Notes: generated from the letters alone by a model not told the origin. Shown: positions 37,711 to 47,351, counted from the first letter of the stretch. The stretch: 64,000 nt of DNA from Rheinheimera sp. MM224 (GCF_947090785.1 NZ_OX352320.1:2356001-2420000), one strand, 5' to 3'. Numbers and translations: made by a program.

Positions 37711-39576
37711 ATGGCCAAAACATCAGATAAATCGCCGGCAAAATCGCTGGACTGGAGTGCACTGCTGCAATCCGGTAATCGTATTTTTATTGGCTCACAC
37801 GCTGCTGCGCCTCAGGCATTGCTCGCCGATTTAATGGCCCGCAGTAAAAACCTGCATGATATAGAGCTGGTGCAACTGATGGTGCTGGCTGATAACTGCT
37901 GGGCAGAACAACGTTACAGCGATTTATTTAAAATCAATGCGTTATTTATTGCTGGTGACAAAGTCCGCAGTGCTGTCGCTGAAGGCCGTGCCGACTACAC
38001 CCCTTGTTTTTTATCTGAAGTACCGGCGCTTTTTAAAAATGAAATTTTGCCTTTAGACGCCGCTTTAGTGATGGTGAGCCCGCCTGACGCCTTTGGCTAT
38101 TGCTCTTTGGGCGTCTCTGTAGATGCTGTCTCAGCCGCAGTGCGTTCTGCGAAAAAAGTCATAGCGCAAATTAACCCTAAGATGCCGCGCACCAATGGTT
38201 ATACCTTTATCCATCAAAGCCAGATCCATGCCTTTATCGAGCAGGAAGAAGAACTACCCGAATTACCAGCGCCACAACTTGATGAAGTGACAGAACGTAT
38301 TGGTCAGTACGTGTCGATGCTGATTGAAGATGGTTCAACCTTGCAGCTGGGTATAGGCAAAATTCCTGAGGCCGTTTTACGTTATTTGGGCAATCACAAA
38401 GATTTAGGTGTGCACTCTGAGGTGATTTCAGACGGTGTGATGGAGCTGATCACCAAAGGCGTGATTAACAACAGAAAGAAAACCTTTCATCCAGGCAAAA
38501 CCGTCACCAGTTTTTGTATGGGCAGCAAAGCCTTGTATGACTTTGTCGATGGCAACCCTCATGTTGAGTTCTACCCCAGCGAATATGTGAATTCCCCGAC
38601 CAATATTGCCCGTAACGACGCAATGATAGCCATTAACAGCGCAATAGAAGTCGATTTAACAGGCCAGGTGGTGTCGGATTCGATTGGGCACAGATTCTAT
38701 AGCGGCATTGGTGGCCAGGTGGATTTCAGCCGTGGTGCCTCGATGAGTAAAGGCGGCAAACCTATTATTGCCCTGCCGTCCACTGCGAAAAATGGCACAG
38801 TCTCACGCATAGTCGCCACTATCACTGAAGGCGGCGGCGTGGTCACTTCCCGTGGTCATGTGCATTATGTGGTCACAGAGTTTGGTGTCGCCTCCTTGCG
38901 TGGCAAAAGTATCCGCGAGCGCGCACTCGAGCTTATTCGGGTGGCCCATCCGAAGTTTCGTAAACAGTTGTTGGATGAAGTTCGTACCCGCTACTGGGTG
39001 CCACATTACCAAAAAGACTACCTCAAAGATGTGGTGGAACTGGGCAAAGTGGGTGTTAAAACCTTAACCATAGCGGGCGAACAGTTTGATTTAAGGGCAT
39101 TAAACCCGGCTGATGAGCGCCGGCTGCAGGAGTTCTTTTACTCTCATACCAAAGAAACCTTGCTGCTGCGGTACAACCACCATCCCAAACAAATGAGCAG
39201 AGAAAAATCCTGTACTTTGGTCAGTGTCGACCAGTCCCGCGATTTGGCGCTTTGTATTGTCAAACAACAAGGCTCAGTACTGGAGATTCAGGCCGTAGGC
39301 CGTTATTACCTGAATGAAAACGACAATAGCGCTGAAGTCGCTTTTGTGACTCGGGAAAAACAACACGGCAAAGGTATGGCCAAAAGGCTGCTGGAAGAAA
39401 TGATCAGAATTGCCCGCATACGTGAACTCAACCGTATGATGGCTTATGTACGAGCCGACAATAAGCCGATGCAAAAGGTGTTCGAAAAAGCTGGATTTAA
39501 GCGTATCGCCAGTGGTGATCCTGATGAAGTGTATTTAGAGCTGCCATTAAAGGTAGCGGAACCAGAGAAGCAGTAA
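37711..39576 (+). CDS. Acetyl-CoA hydrolase/CoA-transferase fused to a GNAT acetyltransferase
   Basis: 621 residues. Residues about 10-440 are a class I acetyl-CoA hydrolase/4-hydroxybutyrate-type CoA-transferase, with GSHAAAPQALL, the active-site Glu region FCMGSKALYDF...YVNSPTNIARND, and the C-terminal GRGxSxRGKSIRERA-like segment. Residues about 460-610 are a GNAT domain with the acetyl-CoA loop TREKQHGKGMAKRLLEEM. Its stop is immediately followed by the ATG of a histone-deacetylase-like gene. The fusion may couple acyl-CoA turnover to protein or metabolite acylation (inference). Confidence 0.87.
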   Translation: MAKTSDKSPAKSLDWSALLQSGNRIFIGSHAAAPQALLADLMARSKNLHDIELVQLMVLADNCWAEQRYSDLFKINALFIAGDKVRSAVAEGRADYTPCFLSEVPALFKNEILPLDAALVMVSPPDAFGYCSLGVSVDAVSAAVRSAKKVIAQINPKMPRTNGYTFIHQSQIHAFIEQEEELPELPAPQLDEVTERIGQYVSMLIEDGSTLQLGIGKIPEAVLRYLGNHKDLGVHSEVISDGVMELITKGVINNRKKTFHPGKTVTSFCMGSKALYDFVDGNPHVEFYPSEYVNSPTNIARNDAMIAINSAIEVDLTGQVVSDSIGHRFYSGIGGQVDFSRGASMSKGGKPIIALPSTAKNGTVSRIVATITEGGGVVTSRGHVHYVVTEFGVASLRGKSIRERALELIRVAHPKFRKQLLDEVRTRYWVPHYQKDYLKDVVELGKVGVKTLTIAGEQFDLRALNPADERRLQEFFYSHTKETLLLRYNHHPKQMSREKSCTLVSVDQSRDLALCIVKQQGSVLEIQAVGRYYLNENDNSAEVAFVTREKQHGKGMAKRLLEEMIRIARIRELNRMMAYVRADNKPMQKVFEKAGFKRIASGDPDEVYLELPLKVAEPEKQ

Positions 39577-40494
39577 ATGAGTTTAGTGATCTTCAGCCAT
39601 GGCCGCTGTTTGTCGTACGACATAGGCCATGATCATCCGGAAGCCGCGTCACGCATTTATGCAGTGCAGGACCAGTTATTAAGTTCTGGCCTGGAGTTTG
39701 TGCTGCAACAACGGGACGCCACTCCAGCCAGTATGGAGCAGTTGTATTTAGCTCACGACCCGGCTTATGTCGACCATGTATTTGATGCAGTGCCCGATAC
39801 TGGCCATATCTGGTTGGATGATGATACACAGGCCAATGCAAAATCACTCAATGCCGCTTTGTACTCGGCAGGTTCTGGCATCAATGCGGTGGATTTGGTG
39901 ATGCAGCAACCAGACACTCAGGCTTTTTGTTTAATACGCCCGCCTGGTCATCACGCTGAATACAGAGCCGCCAAAGGGTTTTGTATTTTTAATAATGTTG
40001 CGATAGCAGCGGCTTATGCCATGCAGCAGTATGGATTGCAGCGTGTGCTGATTGTGGATTTTGATGTGCATCATGGCAATGGCACTGAAGATATTTTCCA
40101 GCATGAACCCAGAGTCAAATTTTTCTCGTCGTTTCAGCATCCGTTTTACCCCTACACAGACCCTGTTGGTCATACCCCATCCATAGTCAAAATGCCTTTA
40201 GCTGCAGGTACTACCGGCGCTTTATATCAGCAGCGTTTTACTGAAGAGTGGTTGCCACTGATGCAGCAGTTTCAGCCAGAGCTGGTACTGGTGTCCGCTG
40301 GTTTTGATGCGCATATTGAAGATGATATGGGCCAGATGAAACTGACAGAGCTGGATTATTTATGGTTGGGGCAGCAGTTAAAACAAATTGCAGATCGCTC
40401 TTGCGGCGGTCGTTTAGTCTCTATGCTGGAAGGAGGTTATGAACATAGCCCTTTGGCGCGCAGTGTCGTTGCTTACTTGAAGGGGCAGTTGTGA
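39577..40494 (+). CDS. Histone deacetylase-family amidohydrolase
   Basis: 305 residues of the arginase/deacetylase fold. Catalytic His pair and zinc ligands are visible: RPPGHHAEYRAAKGFCIFNN (about 127-146), IVDFDVHHGNGTED (about 160-173), and SAGFDAHIEDDMG (about 246-258). Bacterial members deacetylate polyamines, acetoin-related compounds or acetyl-lysine. Starts with no gap after the GNAT fusion, so both are made together, a potential acylation/deacylation pair. Confidence 0.9.
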   Translation: MSLVIFSHGRCLSYDIGHDHPEAASRIYAVQDQLLSSGLEFVLQQRDATPASMEQLYLAHDPAYVDHVFDAVPDTGHIWLDDDTQANAKSLNAALYSAGSGINAVDLVMQQPDTQAFCLIRPPGHHAEYRAAKGFCIFNNVAIAAAYAMQQYGLQRVLIVDFDVHHGNGTEDIFQHEPRVKFFSSFQHPFYPYTDPVGHTPSIVKMPLAAGTTGALYQQRFTEEWLPLMQQFQPELVLVSAGFDAHIEDDMGQMKLTELDYLWLGQQLKQIADRSCGGRLVSMLEGGYEHSPLARSVVAYLKGQL

Positions 40495-40586
40495 CACAAC
40501 GCGGACGGGGATAAACCTTTTCAGGTTTGGGTGTAGGGGCCGTGGCTTGTCCCGGCCCATCCATCTGCACCACGGTATCATGAGAC

Positions 40587-40607
40587 GGGCGGGTGCAAGA
40601 CCCGCCC
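40587..40607. repeat. GC-rich REP-like hairpin, copy 2
   Basis: GGGCGGGT-GCAAG-ACCCGCCC followed by CCTACAA; shares stem and CCTAC tail with copy 1 at 37611-37637. The GGACGGGGATAAACC stretch near 40502 is a related, degenerate element. Confidence 0.65.
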
Positions 40608-40694
40608 CTACAATAAATCCTTATACAATCTTTATAACCTCTAAAGACATAAAGCATTAAAATTCAATAGTTGTTTAAAGCCGGATAAAACTTT

Positions 40695-42179
40695 ATGGCC
40701 GCCTCTTTGGTGTTGGGTTCTGCAGTAAAAAGCTCAAGTCGTTACCTGATGTATAGGGTATTAGGGCATCTATTACTGATGTTGTCGGCGGTCAAGCTGG
40801 TCGCTATGGCCGTCTCCATTATTTATAACGAAAGTAGCTTTTGGGTGTTTCTCGGCTCCGGGCTTTTTACTGCGGCCGTAGGCTATAGCCTGGTGTATAA
40901 AGGCCGCGAAGCTAAAGATATTAAACACCGGCAGCTATTTTTACTGACCACCTTAAGCTGGCTGGCGCTTTGTGTGTTTTCGGCCATTCCTTTATGGCTG
41001 ATTGTGCCGAACTGTAGTTTAACTGATGCTGTGTTTGAAACCGTTTCCGCTGTCACCACCACAGGTTCCACCGTATTTGCTGGGTTAGATACTATGCCAA
41101 AGGGCGTTTTATTCTGGCGCGCCGTACTGAACTGGATGGGTGGTATAGGTATTATCGTGATGGCTATTGCCATTTTACCTGCACTAAAAATTGGTGGTAT
41201 GCGATTATTTAAAACCGAAAACTCGGATACTTCAGATAAAATTTTACCACGTAGCTCCACCCTTTCAGCCGCCATAGGTACAGTGTATCTGGTGCTTAGC
41301 ATCGTCACTATGCTGGCTTATTATCTTGCCGGTATGACAGGCTTTGATGCTGTCACTCATGCGATGAGCACTGTCGCAACCGGTGGTTTTGCCAACTACG
41401 ACTCCTCTTTTGGTGTTTATAAAGATTCGCCGCAAATTTTCTGGCTCAGCAGCTTTTTTATGATGCTGGCCGCTATGCCTTTTGTACTTTTTGTTAGTTT
41501 TGCCAAAGGCGATAAAGTTTCTTTATGGCGCGATCCACAAGTGCGGGCCTTTGTCACCATAGTGCTGTTTTGCAGTGTGCTGCTCACTGTATATCAGGTG
41601 GTGCATAACGACAGAGCCGTATTTGATGCGCTTACCCATAGCCTGTTTAATGTAGTGTCCATTATCACCACCTGCGGCTACGCTTCCGAGGACTATACAC
41701 TCTGGGGCAATATGGCCATTATGCTGTTTTTCTACTTAACCTTTGCCGGTGCTTGTTCGGGTTCTACTTCGGGTGGCTTAAAAATATTCCGTATTCAGTT
41801 GGCTGCTATGTTACTGATAAAGCAGTTAAAATTGCTGGTGCATCCAAAAGCGGTCTGGAGCCAGAGTTATGGCGGTAAAAAAGTAGATGACCAGTTGTTA
41901 GGCAACGTACTAGCCTTTTGTTTTATCTATTTTGCTACCATAGCTTTTATTGCTATGGCGTTATCTTTTTGTGAGCTGGATTTAATCACAGCAGTCACAG
42001 GAGCTGCAACAGCTGTAGCGAACGTTGGCCCAGGCCTTGGCAGTATCATAGGCCCTGCCGGTAATTTTTCGACTTTGCCTGACGCGGCAAAATGGTGGCT
42101 CAGTTTAGGTATGTTAATGGGACGGCTGGAAATTTTAACCTTACTAATTTTGTTTACTCCTTCGTACTGGCGGTACTGA
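40695..42179 (+). CDS. trkH: TrkH-family potassium uptake protein
   Basis: 494 residues, TrkH/KtrB K+ channel-like membrane subunit with four repeated M1-P-M2 units. Selectivity-filter-like segments are TTTGSTVFAG, STVATGGFANYD, TTCGYASEDY and ATAVANVGPGLG. It needs a cytoplasmic TrkA/KtrA partner, which is not in this window. It is followed after one base by a KdpD-like kinase and KdpE, so regulation by that pair is likely. The ribosome site is weak. Confidence 0.9.
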   Translation: MAASLVLGSAVKSSSRYLMYRVLGHLLLMLSAVKLVAMAVSIIYNESSFWVFLGSGLFTAAVGYSLVYKGREAKDIKHRQLFLLTTLSWLALCVFSAIPLWLIVPNCSLTDAVFETVSAVTTTGSTVFAGLDTMPKGVLFWRAVLNWMGGIGIIVMAIAILPALKIGGMRLFKTENSDTSDKILPRSSTLSAAIGTVYLVLSIVTMLAYYLAGMTGFDAVTHAMSTVATGGFANYDSSFGVYKDSPQIFWLSSFFMMLAAMPFVLFVSFAKGDKVSLWRDPQVRAFVTIVLFCSVLLTVYQVVHNDRAVFDALTHSLFNVVSIITTCGYASEDYTLWGNMAIMLFFYLTFAGACSGSTSGGLKIFRIQLAAMLLIKQLKLLVHPKAVWSQSYGGKKVDDQLLGNVLAFCFIYFATIAFIAMALSFCELDLITAVTGAATAVANVGPGLGSIIGPAGNFSTLPDAAKWWLSLGMLMGRLEILTLLILFTPSYWRY

Positions 42180-42180
42180 G

Positions 42181-43491
42181 ATGGCTAAAGCATTTAAACC
42201 GCCCTATTTGCCTGAACTGGCCGGAACTTTTCTGCTGCCTTTAGTTATAGTCCTGCTGTGTTTACCGCTGCGTGACTGGATAAGCCCAACAGATGTCGCC
42301 ATGCTGCAATTGCTTTGGGTGGCATGGCAGGCGCAGCAGTATGGCTGGCGCTGGGCCACCTTAACTACTTTAGTTTCAGTGCTTATTCTGAACTGGTGTT
42401 TTGTTCCGCCCTATTACACCTTTGATGTGCACGACGCCAGTTTCCTAATCAGCTTTGTGGTGATGGTGCTGTTGGGTTTGTTGATAAGCCTTCTGTCTGA
42501 CCGCTCCAAACAGCAAGTCAAGCGCCTACGTTATGCCATGTCACAAACCCGGGGCATGTATATGCTGGCCAAAGGTTTAGGCCAAAGGCCAGATTGGCAA
42601 AAACAATGCGCATACACTGCTAAATTACTAAGTCGTCGTTTAGGAACAGCAGTTCAGGTTATTCAGGGGACGGAACCAAAAGCTGTTGCCGATCATGCGC
42701 TGTTAGCTGTGGGTACTCCGGCTGCCGCCTGGATTGTGGTGCCACACTCTTTTTTGTCCAGCCACCCGACTTTATTACATACAGCTCAGTCGTTATTGGC
42801 GCAAAGTTACGCACGACTGGAATTGAGTGAAAAAGCCCAGAAAGACCGGGTTACAGCTCAGCTGGAGCAACAAAAAGCCATGTTGCTACGATCCTTATCT
42901 CACGATTTACGCACGCCTTTGGCCACCATTATGGGCGCATCCAGTATGCTGGCCGATCCAGAGTTGCAACTGAGTACAGAGCAACGTCAGCAGCAGGCGC
43001 AGAATATTTACCAGCAAAGCCAGATTTTAAATCAGCATTTTGAAAAAGTACTGGAGTTGAGTAAAGCCCAACTGACCACTCATCAAATTCAGCACAGCGA
43101 TTTTAGCTCCGACGATTTAGTGGCTGGCGCACTCGCCAGACGTGGCGATCAAGCCGCAGAACTCAGCGCCTATTTGCAGTGCAGCACTTCAGCGCCTTTG
43201 AAGGGCGATCTGGAGCTACTGGAAATAGCGCTGGCCAATATGCTGGAAAACGCTTTGCGTCACGGTGCAGCTCCTTTTGAATTAAGCATGGGCCAAACTG
43301 GCTCGCACTGTTTTGTCCGCTTAAGCAACGCTGTTAAATCTGTTGCGCCAACGGCACGTGATAAAGGCCATGGTTTGGGGCTTAATATTTGTCAGGCGGT
43401 AGCTGCTTTGCATCAAGGCAAATTTGAACTGCACACTCAGTCAGAACCAAAACCAGCAACAGTAACGGCAGCTTTGGAGTGGCCACTATGA
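42181..43491 (+). CDS. KdpD-like sensor histidine kinase (lacking the KdpD N-terminal domains)
   Basis: 436 residues: a DUF4118 membrane module of four spans (about 15-110), GAF-like region, HisKA with phospho-His in LLRSLSHDLRTPLATIMG (about 240), and HATPase with NMLENALRHG and GHGLGLNIC. E. coli KdpD has an extra 400-residue cytoplasmic KdpD/USP part, absent here. Downstream overlap with kdpE (ATGA). Inferred to sense K+ or turgor and act on TrkH expression. Confidence 0.87.
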   Translation: MAKAFKPPYLPELAGTFLLPLVIVLLCLPLRDWISPTDVAMLQLLWVAWQAQQYGWRWATLTTLVSVLILNWCFVPPYYTFDVHDASFLISFVVMVLLGLLISLLSDRSKQQVKRLRYAMSQTRGMYMLAKGLGQRPDWQKQCAYTAKLLSRRLGTAVQVIQGTEPKAVADHALLAVGTPAAAWIVVPHSFLSSHPTLLHTAQSLLAQSYARLELSEKAQKDRVTAQLEQQKAMLLRSLSHDLRTPLATIMGASSMLADPELQLSTEQRQQQAQNIYQQSQILNQHFEKVLELSKAQLTTHQIQHSDFSSDDLVAGALARRGDQAAELSAYLQCSTSAPLKGDLELLEIALANMLENALRHGAAPFELSMGQTGSHCFVRLSNAVKSVAPTARDKGHGLGLNICQAVAALHQGKFELHTQSEPKPATVTAALEWPL

Positions 43492-44183
43492 CGAACACAG
43501 TAACCACTGCCACGCCCACTCGTTTATTGGTGCTTGAAGATGACGCTGGGCTACAAAGCTTTTTACAAACCCTGCTGCAAAGCCAGGGTTATCAGAGCCA
43601 GATCCATGCAGAGGGCCAACAAGGTTTTGCGCTTTTAAAAGAGCATAGTTTTGATTTAATTCTGCTGGATTTAGGCTTAGCCGATATGGATGGTATTGAG
43701 TGGTTGCAACAACTGCGATCCTGGTCCGAAGTGCCTGTTATTGTGATTTCAGCCCGGGGTAAAGAGCAAGACAAAGTACGGGCTTTAGACTCAGGCGCTA
43801 ATGACTATGTCACCAAACCTTTTAGCTCAGCCGAGCTTTTAGCGCGCGTCAGAGCGACACTGCGACAACAACAAAAAACCGCCAAGCCGTTAGCTTTTGC
43901 TGATATCAAGTTGGATCCGGTGCAACGCAGTGTCACCAAAGCTGGCGAGCAAGTGCATCTGACCAAAACCGAATACGATATTTTATTGCTGCTGGTGCGG
44001 CATTTAGGTTCAGCACTGACACACAATCAAATTTTACAGCAAGTCTGGGGCGAACATTATCAGGACAGACCCGAATACATTCGTGTGCATATGGCGCAGC
44101 TACGACAAAAACTGGAAGACAATCCATCGGCACCACGACATTTGAAAACAGAAGCTGGGGTTGGCTATAGGCTTTGTGAGTAA
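43488..44183 (+). CDS. kdpE: KdpE-like OmpR-family response regulator
   Basis: 231 residues from the ATG at 43488, which overlaps the kinase stop as ATGA and has GGAG at eight bases; a GTG at 43479 is less likely. Receiver domain with phospho-acceptor Asp in LILLDLGLADMDG (about 60) and the KPF Lys (about 110), then a winged-helix output domain (about 135-230). Best match to KdpE. Confidence 0.9.
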   Translation: MTNTVTTATPTRLLVLEDDAGLQSFLQTLLQSQGYQSQIHAEGQQGFALLKEHSFDLILLDLGLADMDGIEWLQQLRSWSEVPVIVISARGKEQDKVRALDSGANDYVTKPFSSAELLARVRATLRQQQKTAKPLAFADIKLDPVQRSVTKAGEQVHLTKTEYDILLLLVRHLGSALTHNQILQQVWGEHYQDRPEYIRVHMAQLRQKLEDNPSAPRHLKTEAGVGYRLCE

Positions 44184-44216
44184 GTCGCTTAGTCAGTTGG
44201 TACTCATTGGTGTGGC

Positions 44217-44618
44217 TTATGGCTTCGGGCATACAATTTCCCAAAGATGCCCCTCTGGATCGCTGACATAACCGATATAGCCTCCAAATGATGCATCAAT
44301 TGTCGCAGCTCCTGGTGCCTTTCCTCCGAATTCTAAGGCTCTCTCAAGCGCACTATCTACATCTTGTTTCGTCTCAACCGCACAACTAATGATGGCGGGC
44401 GCTGAGTTGCCGGGCAAAAGCGCAGCACGTCCAGCTTTGGCGCTATATGACTCATAACTTTCTTTTTCCATAAGAAAAATGGACAGATTTGGAAATTCGA
44501 GCGCAATAATCCCCTCTTCTATTTTTGCATCAGAAAAACCAAAAACTCCTTTGTAGAAACCGAGAGTCTTCTCGAGTTCAGTCACGGGAAGACAAAGTAC
44601 CGTAGTTTTAATCTTCAT
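44217..44618 (-). CDS. VOC-family (glyoxalase-like) protein
   Basis: 133 residues, one vicinal-oxygen-chelate module: begins TTVLCLPVTELEKTLGFYKGVFGF and ends YIGYVSDPEGHLWEIV, with a terminal Glu of the metal-site type. Members include metal-dependent lyases and resistance proteins; specific role unknown. First of a run of small - strand genes. Confidence 0.8.
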   Translation of the reverse strand: MKIKTTVLCLPVTELEKTLGFYKGVFGFSDAKIEEGIIALEFPNLSIFLMEKESYESYSAKAGRAALLPGNSAPAIISCAVETKQDVDSALERALEFGGKAPGAATIDASFGGYIGYVSDPEGHLWEIVCPKP

Positions 44619-44701
44619 AAGTCCTCCTGATATCCTGTTTATAGCTGCCGCAAAAAGCTCAGCGCCTATACCGATTCAGCTTCTATTTGGGGTTCAGTTA
44701 T

Positions 44702-45169
44702 TTAGTTACTGGCAATATCACTTTTATCTTTTCTATGGTTTTCAAACATTTCTATAGCACTTTTTAAGAAACCAAACATACCTAAAGCTAACACTATAAT
44801 TCCGACCGACATGTCTTTTAACACGCCCTTTTCGGAACTGAAATATCCAATCATTCCAAAGAGCAGAAAAAGCATAATCATCATGCACATAAGGATTATT
44901 GCTATTTTCCCCTTTTTCGGGCTTTCCCATATATTGAGTGAGAGTTTGTTCTGTGTTTTCGTTGTATCTTGTAATGAAGAAAAACTTATTCCTAGCCCCA
45001 TAAAAATTAAAGCCGAATTTAGATTATCGAAAAGCAAACCAGGATTTTCTCTTAGTTTCTCCAGTCCGGACAGGTACGGAATAAAGGAGAAATACAGTGC
45101 AATTAGCATTAATGGATACTGCAAGTAACTGATGTACTGAAATACCAGTTTAAAATTCATTAGTTTCAC
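44702..45169 (-). CDS. Hypothetical membrane protein
   Basis: 155 residues with about four hydrophobic segments (about 12-32, 45-62, 90-112, 118-138) and a basic C-terminus. AT-rich compared with the flanking metabolic genes. No family recognised. Part of the small-gene island. Confidence 0.65.
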   Translation of the reverse strand: MKLMNFKLVFQYISYLQYPLMLIALYFSFIPYLSGLEKLRENPGLLFDNLNSALIFMGLGISFSSLQDTTKTQNKLSLNIWESPKKGKIAIILMCMMIMLFLLFGMIGYFSSEKGVLKDMSVGIIVLALGMFGFLKSAIEMFENHRKDKSDIASN

Positions 45170-45295
45170 TCTGTTAGTTTATTAACAACATAAAGATGTA
45201 CAGGACTGGGGGCAGGTATTACCCTGTTGCCCCGTTAAATCAGAATCAAAAAAATATATCACTACTGTGCCAAACCCGACACTGAAGGTTACACA

Positions 45296-46876
45296 TCAAC
45301 CAGACGTAGCCTGTTGTTGTTCAAATGAAATAACCATAAATTCTGCAGGCCGAACAACCGCTACCATTACCGTTATCCGAATATAGCCGCTAAGCAAATC
45401 ATCTGCAGTCATAGTGCTGCCTAAACCAACGCTGACGTTAAAGGCGTCAGACGGAGAGGCACCTTGCAAACCCCCCTCTTTCCAAACTCCCGTCAAAAAA
45501 CTGCTGATCATGCTCTTCAGTGCTGCCCAGGTGTTTGCATCGTTCGGCGAAAATACATAGGCTTGCGCGGCTAACTTGATCGATTGCTCCAGAAAAGTCA
45601 TGGTTCTGCGCACGGCAATATAGCGCCAATCCTGGCTATTGCCATCCAGTGTTCTGGCTCCCCATATCAATATTCCCTGGCCGTTAAAGAAACGGATAGC
45701 GTTGATGGATTTTCCTGACACTGCGTCTATGTTCAGATTTTCCTGATCACTGTCACTCAAACGTATGGGTAACGACACAGCACCGACAATAGAAGTGTTA
45801 GCAGGAGAATTCCAGACTCCAGCCTGTTGGTCATTCACTGTATAAACACCAGCCATAGCGCCACTTGGCGGCAATATATTTGCTGAGGCTAATACATGAT
45901 TGATGATCTGGCCATACACTGGGCTTGCGACCAAAAGAGCGGCCTGCAACTGACTGTTTGTCAGGGGGTTAGCAGGAGGTGTTTGGATCATCGCAAGAAT
46001 TTGCGCCGCAGTCGGATTTGGTGCCGATGCTGGATTAACAAAGGGCTCAAGCTGCTTGATATCACCACCAAACAAGTTAGTGAAATCTATATCACCCGAC
46101 TGCAAGATAGTAGTGCCAATAAAGGGGTAATAACTGATGCCGTAATTAAGCCCCACACTGCCGGTACTGTTGCGGAAATTCTGGATATCATTGGTATATA
46201 AAACAGGGTCTGGGTTTGCACCACCAATCACATCAAAAATACATACAGCGGTTTGCATAGTGTCTGCCTGCAACAACATGCTTTCCATCAAAGTGGTATT
46301 GTCGTTTAACGACAACAGCGTCGCTTCAGGGCAGATATAGATAGTGGGTTCAGACTCTTCTGTTAACAAAGCCAAACCGCGCTGCAAATCGGCTAATAAC
46401 ACATTCGAATTTGTCACATTTACCGTCGGGTCTGTGAGTGGTTTTCCGCTGGCTCGGCCATAGGATCCCACAGCAACTATATAAGCGTCTCCCCCGCCAT
46501 TTTGATAAAACAAACGAATGCTGTTGTACAGATAATAAATCGTATTGGGATCTGGCAATACCGAATAACACTGCCCGTTTAGAGCCAAATAGTCACCTCT
46601 TGTAGGAGTGGTCTTTTGCTCAATCAGGTAATACTGAGGGCTATATTGTTTGGCTAGATCAGCTGGCGCTGGCGGGTTTGGCAGCATAAAAATCGCCTGA
46701 AACTCGGCGAAAGAACTAATCTTTACGGCCATATTGTAATAGGACTGCCCCTGATATTCTGCCTGTGGCGTATAACCAATAAATGCCGGAACAGCTGTTG
46801 CCACTGGAACTACAGAATTAGGAAATCCATTAATCTCATTGCTATAAACGCCTGGGGTTGCCAAGGTAGTGGCCAT
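45296..46876 (-). CDS. Orphan contractile tail sheath-like protein
   Basis: 526 residues from the ATG at 46876 with AAGGACG upstream. The N-terminus (TPGVYSNEINGF...VVPVATAVPAFIG) and the C-terminal domain (WGARTLDGNSQDWRYIAVRRTMTFLEQSIKLAAQ..., ...LLSGYIRITVMVAVVRPAEFMVISFEQ) are characteristic of phage and eCIS contractile sheath proteins. No tube, baseplate, spike, ClpV-like or terminase gene is nearby, so it cannot form a full particle from this locus alone. Full-length and intact, so either recruited for a new use or a solitary relic. Confidence 0.85.
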   Translation of the reverse strand: MATTLATPGVYSNEINGFPNSVVPVATAVPAFIGYTPQAEYQGQSYYNMAVKISSFAEFQAIFMLPNPPAPADLAKQYSPQYYLIEQKTTPTRGDYLALNGQCYSVLPDPNTIYYLYNSIRLFYQNGGGDAYIVAVGSYGRASGKPLTDPTVNVTNSNVLLADLQRGLALLTEESEPTIYICPEATLLSLNDNTTLMESMLLQADTMQTAVCIFDVIGGANPDPVLYTNDIQNFRNSTGSVGLNYGISYYPFIGTTILQSGDIDFTNLFGGDIKQLEPFVNPASAPNPTAAQILAMIQTPPANPLTNSQLQAALLVASPVYGQIINHVLASANILPPSGAMAGVYTVNDQQAGVWNSPANTSIVGAVSLPIRLSDSDQENLNIDAVSGKSINAIRFFNGQGILIWGARTLDGNSQDWRYIAVRRTMTFLEQSIKLAAQAYVFSPNDANTWAALKSMISSFLTGVWKEGGLQGASPSDAFNVSVGLGSTMTADDLLSGYIRITVMVAVVRPAEFMVISFEQQQATSG

Positions 46877-46961
46877 TTTTTGTCGTCCTTTTATCTGCTG
46901 GCTATGATCTTCTGAATAGTATCTTCTGACTATCATCTTCTAATTATGTAGCGCCAATCTA

Positions 46962-47351
46962 TTACAAAGTACCTTTTGTGTACTTGCCTTGCATAAGCCC
47001 ACAGCTGGATTCGATCCCTGCAGCTTCATCAGTGGATCTTTTGTAGTAAAAAAATACAGTTTTTGCAGTGTTTGAATTATCACATTTCGCCTGAAACGGC
47101 ACAGGACAGCTGGATAAATAAGTAATCTTGGCCGCTGGCCCGCCCATAGAGACAACAGCTTGCGACAAGCCCTCACATTGAGCTTTAAAATCACCAGTCG
47201 CCATACCTGCATTTTGTATGCAGTCTTTAATATCCAGCTTTACACCCATAAAATCCGCATTGGTTTCAAGCAAGCAGGCTTCATTAGCCAAGGCGTGATT
47301 GCCCGATAGTAAGAGCATAAACATTGAGCTGATTAATAGACTTTTTGGCAT
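46962..47351 (-). CDS. Secreted Cys-rich hypothetical protein
   Basis: 129 residues from the ATG at 47351 with GAGG six bases upstream. A signal peptide is clear (MPKSLLISSMFMLLLSGNHALA), followed by about 107 residues with six Cys, suggesting disulfides in the periplasm. It precedes the sheath-like gene by 85 bases, same strand. No family recognised. Confidence 0.65.
   Translation of the reverse strand: MPKSLLISSMFMLLLSGNHALANEACLLETNADFMGVKLDIKDCIQNAGMATGDFKAQCEGLSQAVVSMGGPAAKITYLSSCPVPFQAKCDNSNTAKTVFFYYKRSTDEAAGIESSCGLMQGKYTKGTL

Noticed and set aside
45170..45295. attC site between the 155-residue membrane protein and the sheath gene
   Set aside because: Inverted repeats exist (GGGGCAGG/CCTG..GCCCC) but there are no GTTRRRY/RYYYAAC ends.
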